Part shown: positions 57,736 to 64,000 of the stretch, one piece after another | Layout of the letters: each line of letters starts with the position of its first letter | How positions within the stretch are numbered: the first letter of the stretch is position 1 | Assembly: GCA_024449915.1 (NCBI GenBank) | Contig: JAMZAV010000029.1 | Span: 434,001-498,000, forward strand | Length of the DNA: 64,000 nt | From: Sweltsa coloradensis | Taxonomy: Eukaryota; Arthropoda; Insecta; Plecoptera; Chloroperlidae | Direction of reading: 5' to 3' | The notes under the pieces: model-generated | The model's database searches: none | Seen by the model: the letters and a program-made list of their open reading frames with translations, nothing else | What the model was told of the DNA's origin: nothing | Made by a program: the position numbers and the translations under genes

Positions 57736-59978
57736 ACCATTCATAAATGTACCATGGCATAGCCCTACTACTAAAAGTTATTACAACAGCATTGGTAGCA
57801 ACCGAGCAAGCAAGTAGTACTTTACATTCAGGGCCTAGCCCCTGCGTTGTTGTAACATATAGGCCTGAGCTGAGTGTTTGGGAACTCCATAAATTATTTA
57901 CTGGAAGGAAATTTAGGTAAACAGTATTTGATGATTGATTTCTTTAATTTAGTTGATATAAGCGTAGACCTATATTTTGTTTTATAAACACTAAGCATAG
58001 GCCTAGGTATTGCACAAAACTCTTTATCACTAGGCCGTAGCTAAGATAAGTTTGTATGCCCTGGTAGGCACACCTTAGTAGGGATGCACACATTCAATAT
58101 TAATCGTTTGCCAATCAATTTTCATAAATATCGATAATGGTGAATCAAAATATTATCGAAGGGGCCTATTGCATGTTTACTATATTTTATATGAACCAAA
58201 ATGTGTTGCGTAATTATTACTTGTGCATTTGCGGGCCTCCATCCCACAGCTATTCACTTTGAGCATTGTGTGAATGAGAATAAATTTATATATTTCCATG
58301 AACGAGTTTGCTTTGGTTTTAGCCTACCTATACTAAGTATGGCAGCTAGAATTTGGTTTAGACTGTTTTAGATACTATTTAACATTCTTCACATTAAGGA
58401 TCACGCGAGTTATCCGCTAAAAGTGAATTTTATCAAAAAATTTACCAACATTAGGCCACTCATTCGATGGTGTAATCCAGCCTTATATTGGATTCCTACA
58501 TTACAATTCATGATTAGAGTAGACTGCATGTCATCAATACATAAATAGTAGGCAGGTATGGGGAACTATTTTTTGCTCAAGTAGCCTACCATAGGCCTAC
58601 TGTAGTCACTATTGTGACTACTAGGCCTACAAATAATCTTTGCACTGGCTTTAACCATAGGTAGCTAAGCAGGCCTACCGGTACAGAAGACATGTCCAAT
58701 ATTTTAACCAAATCTAGGCCTACTGACCAGGGTATATTAAGTTATAGCCTATTGCGGGATAATAAATTCATGGCTACAGAAGAAGTATGTAGCCAAAGCT
58801 ACCAATCGGTGATAGTGATAGGTCTATCTAGGCCTACATATCATTGTCCGTGAACTTAAAATGAATCACGGTCTCAATCACAACGTATCTGGGATAAATC
58901 GCAACTGATACCTAGCCTGTGCAGTTAATCCTACCTTCATGTGTAGGCCCTGGTACATTCTTACTAAACTGTTTTGCCAATTAGAGATTATTATTGAACT
59001 ATTGAGAGCATTACTGGGGGAAACTGCCAATCACATAATTATTTAGGCAATGCATAGGCCTAGTAATTAATTTTCTAACTAAACTAGGGCCTATAGGCCA
59101 CAAAGGCTAATGTATTTTTAAATATTACTCCTTGTGGTGGTGAGGTAATGTTTGGGGGCTAGAGATTATAATTGAACTAGAGAGAATTTCTGGGAAAAAC
59201 TGCCAGTCACATAATTACTAAGGCAAAGCATAGGCCTAGGCTAGCAATTTAATTTCTCATTAGACTAAGTAGGTAAGGCTAATGCATTTAAAAATATTAT
59301 TCCTTGTAGTGGTGAGTGAGGAATGTTCACAGCCATACCATCAGATCACATAAAAGGCAAAAATATAACAAATAGGGATGGTAGCCTAGACAATTCTAGG
59401 TCCAAGTCCGACTCAATGTAGAATGTAGGTACTAAAATTGTCTTTGTCAATGGACGTAGGAAGCAGGCCTACCTACTGTCTGTCTAGGTCCAAACTTAAT
59501 CCAAATTATAGCAAATAGACCTACTAGTTAGCAACCAAATGTAGGCATAGGCCTTGCCCTACACTCATTTTAGACCTGGTTCAAACAGCTGACAGGTGAC
59601 AAACAAGAAATTAATGTACAGGCCTAGGCCACAGATAATAAGAGTACACCAGTAGTGTACTCTGTATCTTTGCCTAGGCCTATTAAAATGCAGGTAAACA
59701 ATTAAGTTTTGTGGCCATTTAGCAGTTAGGCCAGGCCTAACTGAAAATGATGAAGAATCCCCAGTGAAAAGGTTTAGGTGGAAGGTGTTTGTAGGAAATG
59801 GATTTAGATTTGGATGTAGGCCTCAGTGAGAAATTATGAAAAATAAATGTGACTTAAAATATAGGCTATTAAATCTAGCCTAGATACTTTTGATACAACT
59901 AGCCTAGGTCTACAATATGTAATTTTAGGTAGCAGCCTACGTACTTGCCAGTTATGTTAACTACATATTTGCAGTTGC
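57736..59978. other. TAGGCCTA-rich intergenic or intronic sequence
   Basis: No gene was found, but the palindrome AGGCCT, mostly as TAGGCCTA, occurs about every 150-200 bp. Two segments, at about 58970-59130 and 59150-59330, are diverged copies of each other in tandem (shared AGAGATTATNATTGAACTA, AACTGCCARTCACATAATTA, AAATATTAYTCCTTGTRGTG). Confidence 0.6.
58975..59335 (+). repeat. Tandem duplication of a ~170-bp segment
   Basis: AACTGCCAATCACATAATTA near 59020 recurs as AACTGCCAGTCACATAATTA near 59197. ATATTACTCCTTGTGGTGGT near 59120 recurs as ATATTATTCCTTGTAGTGGT near 59295. The period is about 175 bp with modest divergence. Confidence 0.7.
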
Positions 59979-60807
59979 TTATTCTCACGGCAGAACGTAA
60001 GAAATGCTAAAAATTATTCTTACGCCAGAACATAAGAATTGCTAAAAATTATTCTTATGTCAGAACGTAGGAATTGCTAAAAAATATTCTTACATTGAGC
60101 TAACTATTTTGCTATTGGTGGTTTGGTGGTAACAGAAGTAAGTAAGTACAATTACTTAGAACTGAGGAATTGTAATCACTCTGAATTCTGAACCACATAA
60201 CCAACAGACTGATTATCTACAATAAGGTCTAGGCATAGGCCCCCTAGGCATTGTTCTTGCACTTAGCTTAGTGTTGCCAATGGCAAGAAATAATTCTTAC
60301 GTTCAATTAGTTCACTAGTTATGTTTATAGGCGACCTTTGATCATAGTGCGGTGAGGCAGGATGGTACCGGTAGCGGGTTTGACTTCTGTGTGAGGGTTC
60401 GTTGGTTCAAATCCTTGACGAGATGATTTTTTTTCATTCTATCTCTTTATGTTTTTGATAAAACTCCTTTTTGGTTGAGAGTCCTTTAAAAATATTTTTA
60501 AATAGAAATGTTAAAAGGTTGGGATTTTTGTTTTGTTTTATTGGATATGTCCGCAGCGAACGTAAGAACACAATTCCTATCATAGGCTCTACCTACTCTA
60601 ATTTCCCTATAGGCCTAAATGCTAATTTAGAATTTAATCACTGTTAAATGGCGGCTGTAGCGTCAACCTTACAGACTCGGAACGCAAATGATAATTCCAA
60701 TGAGAGCACAGACCGTAAGAATAATTTAGCAAATCTTACGTTCTGCCGTAAGAATGATTTAGAGCATAATTTTTATCAATTCTTGCGTTCTGCCGTAAGA
60801 ATATATA
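59979..60807. mobile_element. Foldback-like element with tandem-repeat inverted ends
   Basis: The left end (59979-60095) has three ~39-bp units of TTCTTACGGCAGAACGTAAG and GAATTGCTAAAAATT. The right end (60712-60807) has about two and a half of the same units inverted (TTCTTGCGTTCTGCCGTAAG). Each unit is itself partly palindromic (CTTACGTTCTGCCGTAAG). About 615 bp of unrelated sequence, including a tRNA-like segment, lies between. Inverted ends built of short direct repeats are the hallmark of foldback elements. Confidence 0.7.
60341..60428 (+). mobile_element. tRNA-like segment with pol III boxes and T8 terminator
   Basis: GGTACCGGTAGCGGG resembles an A box, and GGTTCAAATCC is a canonical B box about 45 nt downstream. 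A run of eight T starts at about 60427, where a pol III transcript would end. The acceptor stem is not complementary, so it is a SINE head or decayed tRNA. It lies inside the foldback-like element. Confidence 0.4.
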
Positions 60808-60834
60808 CCGGTACCTACACAGCCATAGGATAAA

Positions 60835-60990
60835 TTACTTTTTGGGCAACGACCGATGGTCGTGATGGGCAACAGCAATGGGCTTGCCTTGGCAAGCACC
60901 ACCTTGGGTGACCACGGTCAAAGCAATGGCCGTGTTTGGGATCGGCAATGGCCATCGACTGATCTTAGGGCCTAGACCTACAGGTTTTGG
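60835..60990. other. GC-richer segment without a recognised gene
   Basis: The words GGGCAACGACCGATGGTCG, GGCTTGCCTTGGCAAGC and GGCAATGGCC recur with variations, giving short hairpins. A minus frame here has no recognisable domain. Confidence 0.35.
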
Positions 60991-60992
60991 AT

Positions 60993-61213
60993 ACTTCTTC
61001 GGTTGGTATGGACCGGTTTTTTTTAACACTGTTATTTTTCAATAAAAATACTGAAAAAACAACTACCGGTAAGTAGTTTTGTAACGAAAAGAATTTCGGG
61101 TGCGCTCTTATCGATTATATCCTAGAACTAGCGCGGCGCACTGTAGCCAGCGGAAAGTTCGGCTAACCTAACGAAAGAGTTTTGTAAAACCGGTCCATAC
61201 AAACCGAAGAAGT
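60993..61213. mobile_element. Small inverted-repeat element (family M, copy 1)
   Basis: ACTTCTTCGGTTGGTATGG and nine more bases at 60993-61020 are repeated inverted at 61186-61213 with one mismatch. The element is 221 bp, non-coding, and ends in ACTTC/GAAGT. The core TTCGGTTGGTATGGAC is shared with the neighbour at 61389-61584. Confidence 0.8.
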
Positions 61214-61388
61214 TCCAGGTCTTGTACCAGAAAAAATAGCATAACCGTAACAGTAGGCCTAAGCCTAGACCTTGGGACAAGTAAGAAGGGCCTAGAGAAA
61301 GACTGGCCTAGGGGCTTATGCCTAGCCTTTACAAAGCAACTCGCCTAGGGCCTAAGCCTAGCCCTACCCTAGATGTAGGGCTAGCGGA

Positions 61389-61584
61389 ACTCTTTCGGTT
61401 GGTATGGACAGTTTTTGATCAGTAGGTACTTTAGATTTTAAATAGCGACGTTAATGGTTTTGTAGGTACTTAAGTTTTAAAATAGCAACGTTAAAGGTTT
61501 TGTAGATACTTTAGATTTAAAATAGCGACGTTTAAGGTTTTGTAGGTACACATAAAAAAAACTGTCCATACCAACCGAAAGAGT
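61389..61584. mobile_element. Small inverted-repeat element (family M, copy 2) with three 40-bp units
   Basis: ACTCTTTCGGTTGGTATGG and nine more bases (61389-61416) are repeated inverted, without mismatch, up to 61584. The middle holds three 40-bp tandem units starting at 61425, 61465 and 61505, each GGTACTTTAGATTTTAAATA-like and ending GGTTTTGTA. The same terminal motif as copy 1, only 176 bp away, shows one family. Confidence 0.85.
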
Positions 61585-61725
61585 ACCGGGCTAGCTACCC
61601 TAGCTAGGCGTAAGATCCTGGCTGGATGTAGGCCATAGGGCTAAGCCAGGCCTAGGCCCTAGAAGCCTAGGGCTAGGCCTACAAGGTTACAAGGCTAAGC
61701 CTAGATTTGTACAAATTATTCTCAC

Positions 61726-61955
61726 CTGTTAGATCCAGAATAATGTGATGTGATGCGATGTGCTGAATCTCGTGCCGTGAAGAATCTTTTCGATGATCAT
61801 TCGAAGTTCTCGTCAGCCTTAGCCCAACTTTCATCAAGCACATGTGTTTTAGTTCACTAGTCACATCATGATGAAATCCATTGCGATTGCAAAACGATTG
61901 CAAAAACGATGAAGTAGGGATAAGCCCTATTAATTCTGACGATCTCACTGTTCAT
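61726..61955 (-). CDS. Candidate first exon (product unknown)
   Basis: On the minus strand the sequence runs to CTAACAG|GTGAGA, a consensus donor with its intron starting at 61725. The frame ending there is open over about 74 codons from 61948. Its first ATG is MCLMKVGLRLTRTSNDHRKD from about 61841, and it ends HHIILDLT. A competing ATG at 61955 opens MNSEIVRINRAYPYFIVFAI but stops inside the exon. Coding content is therefore unsure; the exon may be a 5' UTR. A GC-rich stretch lies just upstream on this strand (62030-62115), and a candidate terminal exon lies 4 kb downstream. Confidence 0.3.
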
Positions 61956-62024
61956 TGAAAGTAAATAACTCACGATTACGACATTATTATGAAATTAAAA
62001 CCACGCGTATTTTCAGGCCACTTT

Positions 62025-62120
62025 AGGCCACCGCCGGTGCGCGCGCATGCAGCTGCCAGTGTAGCCAACAGCATTACTGTACTCCCGCATGGCGTCAACA
62101 GCAACTTGACAGATGCAAAT
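62025..62120 (-). promoter_or_regulatory. GC-rich promoter candidate
   Basis: GCCACCGCCGGTGCGCGCGC, CATGCAGCTGCC and CGCATGGCGTC stand out in an AT-rich setting, 70-165 bp upstream of the minus-strand candidate exon. Promoter function is inferred from composition and position only. Confidence 0.3.
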
Positions 62121-62789
62121 AATGAGCGCCAAACTTAAAAGTAATGTTATACCGTGGACTTGGACCAATAGTAATATTTTAATTTAATAACTTTAAGAAT
62201 AATAATTTTGTATAAGAATAATAGTAATTATTGTTCTTTGTTATTCAGTTTTTAATCTAAGACGTTAATGACTAAAATAATACAAAATCTTTGCACTCAT
62301 ATAATATCTTTCAAGTTACAATAATATTTAGTGGTTTGTATGACACATTCGAATATGTTATTGTTGTCAAGCAAGAGAGGCAAGCCCTCCATTATTTCAG
62401 GCTTTTATACTTTTGGCTAAATTATTCAACATTTATTCGGAATCATAACAATATTGAAATTGTTAGTACTTCCTAGTGATTTAGTACTGGATAATAATCA
62501 TTATATAATAACTTTATATAACGATACATAAATAAATACATTTTATTAATTAATTTTATTTTATAATCCTATTTTATTTCAATTTAATGTATATCTTAAA
62601 ATGTTTGTCATCAATGTTTTTATGGAGCTGTGATGTTGTAAAAGGTTGTATTTTTGTATTTTGTATTTTTGTATATATTCATTCATCATTTAAAAATTAT
62701 GATTTTAAATATATAGAATGGCGCTATGATTATGTGCCCTAAAGCCATGCTTGGAATTGCGTGTGTGAAAATATAATAATGTCTGAAAT
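62121..62789. other. Gene-free AT-rich stretch
   Basis: Nothing was identified; (TTTTGTAT)n-like words near 62650 are low-complexity. Confidence 0.5.
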
Positions 62790-63080
62790 AAAAGTGTTTG
62801 AAAAAAAACGTTTGAATGTGGAATATGTTTGAAAGCGAGAAATCTTGACTTATTTCAAACACTTTTAAGCTAAACACGTCTTAAAACAGAAATGTTTGAA
62901 TTTTCAGTTGGGTCATTTTAAGAGGCTTTTCAAAATTCAGTCACCAGTTAAAACAGAAGTGTTTGAAATTTTCAACGTTTTTGAAAATTGTGTTTGAAAG
63001 TAAGACACACTTTTAAATGGTGTTTTATTATTCAAACATATTTCAAAAGCAGACAGGTCTTAAAATTAAATTCAAACATC
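62790..63080. repeat. Array of TGTTTGAA / TTCAAACA motifs (right array)
   Basis: GTGTTTGAA, ATGTTTGAA, TTCAAACAC and TTCAAACAT recur irregularly in both orientations, as in the array at 56850-57131. The two arrays bracket the TAGGCCTA-rich island. Confidence 0.7.
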
Positions 63081-64000
63081 CAGTTCTTAGTGTGCAAGGA
63101 ATTGAGGTTTCTTTGATGAACGGTAACAATAATTTTCCCCGATTTAAAAAAGTAAAGCAATGCCAATTTCAGGATTTTTTCTTATTACCTCATAATAATT
63201 ATTTGAAAAAAATAAAGGAAAGAAATTGCATTTGGGTTTCTCTTTGATACGAACAAATATTAATTGAGCGTAGACACCCATAGCCAAGAAGACGAGTGCC
63301 AGATTTTTTCTTCTCGTTCATCGCGTTCTGAAAGCCCCAGATGTTATCCTGGTCGCTTCACCTGTGTTTCGTGGGCACGACGTGGGGAATGCGAGGAGCT
63401 CCATTCCCCCCCCCCCCCTCTCCACCTAGACGTGTTGACTCGCGGGGAGGCGTGGCCAAGCGTGTAATTGTTATTTACGTCCCCACGTAGGAGATGTCGT
63501 AAAGATACTCGGCAAGACTTTATGTCACAATGCGAGAGTTTCAATCCAGTGGCGTAGTCGCTGACTCTCAGATGAGATGTAAAACTTAGAGGAAACAATA
63601 ATACTGTAAAACAATCATGAAATATGCATGAAACATAGAAGCTATGACTACTTTGCATTATTGTTTATTGAAACAAATTTAAAAACAAAACACGGCAATG
63701 TGTATGTATTAGAACAGGCAGAGCCTACTTGATAGTTAAAATATAATTAAGGACTTGACACTATTATTTTTTAAAGTTCAAAGTTACATTATTTTATTTT
63801 AATTTTATTGTTTATACTTTTTACATTGAACAACAAGAAACGGCGTCAACGCTAGCAAATATTTTGCTAAAACACTTAAAATCCATGTAGAAATCTTTTA
63901 CCGCGAAGAGCCTTGCTGAAGCACAATTTTTATAATCATTTACCAAGAAATAAAAAAATATGTCCTAAAATATTATTTTAACTAGTATTATAAAGCTTAA
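63081..64000. other. Gene-free stretch; GC-rich patch with 13-C tract
   Basis: A GC-rich part at about 63330-63500 contains a C run at 63406-63418 and CGCGGGGAGGCGTGGCC. Overlapping frames (63264-63467 plus, 63344-63658 minus) have no recognisable domain. The end is AT-rich. Confidence 0.4.

Overview
This window is eukaryotic nuclear DNA. It is AT-rich (roughly two thirds A+T by eye) and has no protein-coding run of convincing length. It is crowded with decayed interspersed repeats: tRNA-derived SINEs, a 5S-rRNA-derived SINE, non-LTR retrotransposon tails, Helentron-associated elements and small inverted-repeat elements. The mix (GTTCGA-box SINEs, AATAAATAAA-tailed LINE ends, Helentron-like elements with internal tandem units) fits an invertebrate, most likely an arthropod such as an insect. 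The species cannot be fixed from the sequence. No bacterial operon, CRISPR array or complete viral genome was seen.

Layout. 0-10 kb: LINE tails in both orientations, two Helentron-associated copies (1.9-2.6 kb rearranged; 4.6-5.5 kb full length) and the tRNA-derived SINE family A (4.25 and 9.36 kb). 10-20 kb: a CpG-richer patch near 9.9 kb; a tRNA-like body inside 20-bp inverted repeats at 13.5 kb; an array of AGGTCA/CACGTG motifs at 13.95 kb leading into a GC-rich stretch; an RTE-like reverse transcriptase relic interrupted by repeat B (15.3-16.6 kb); and a second repeat B with a 12-bp target duplication (19.1-19.7 kb). 20-24 kb: a full-length 5S-derived SINE flanked by 11-bp duplications, plus more SINE and LINE tails. 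24.8-31.1 kb: homopolymer-inflated sequence that looks like poor consensus, containing a ~2.5-kb inverted repeat built of ~140-bp tandem units. 33.6-41 kb: a CR1/jockey-like reverse transcriptase relic, a pentamer minisatellite, an 87-nt hairpin, a 48-bp duplication, and another Helentron copy next to a SINE. 42-46 kb: a long AG microsatellite, a 628-bp near-perfect palindrome and a third repeat B. 46-57 kb: SINE/LINE fragments, a housekeeping-type promoter candidate at 51.73 kb and another complete Helentron copy. 56.8-63.1 kb: a compositional island full of the palindrome TAGGCCTA, bracketed by two arrays of TGTTTGAA/TTCAAACA. It carries candidate minus-strand exons with good splice signals, a foldback element with tandem-repeat ends, and two sibling small inverted-repeat elements.

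Genes. I see only candidate exons, chosen by splice signals and poly(A) signals and not by protein recognition. They lie at 24.66 kb (+), 36.74 kb (+), 57.55-57.65 kb (-) and 61.73-61.95 kb (-). The last two could be the ends of one minus-strand transcription unit. No product could be named for any of them. The window therefore reads as intergenic and intronic DNA shaped mostly by transposable elements.
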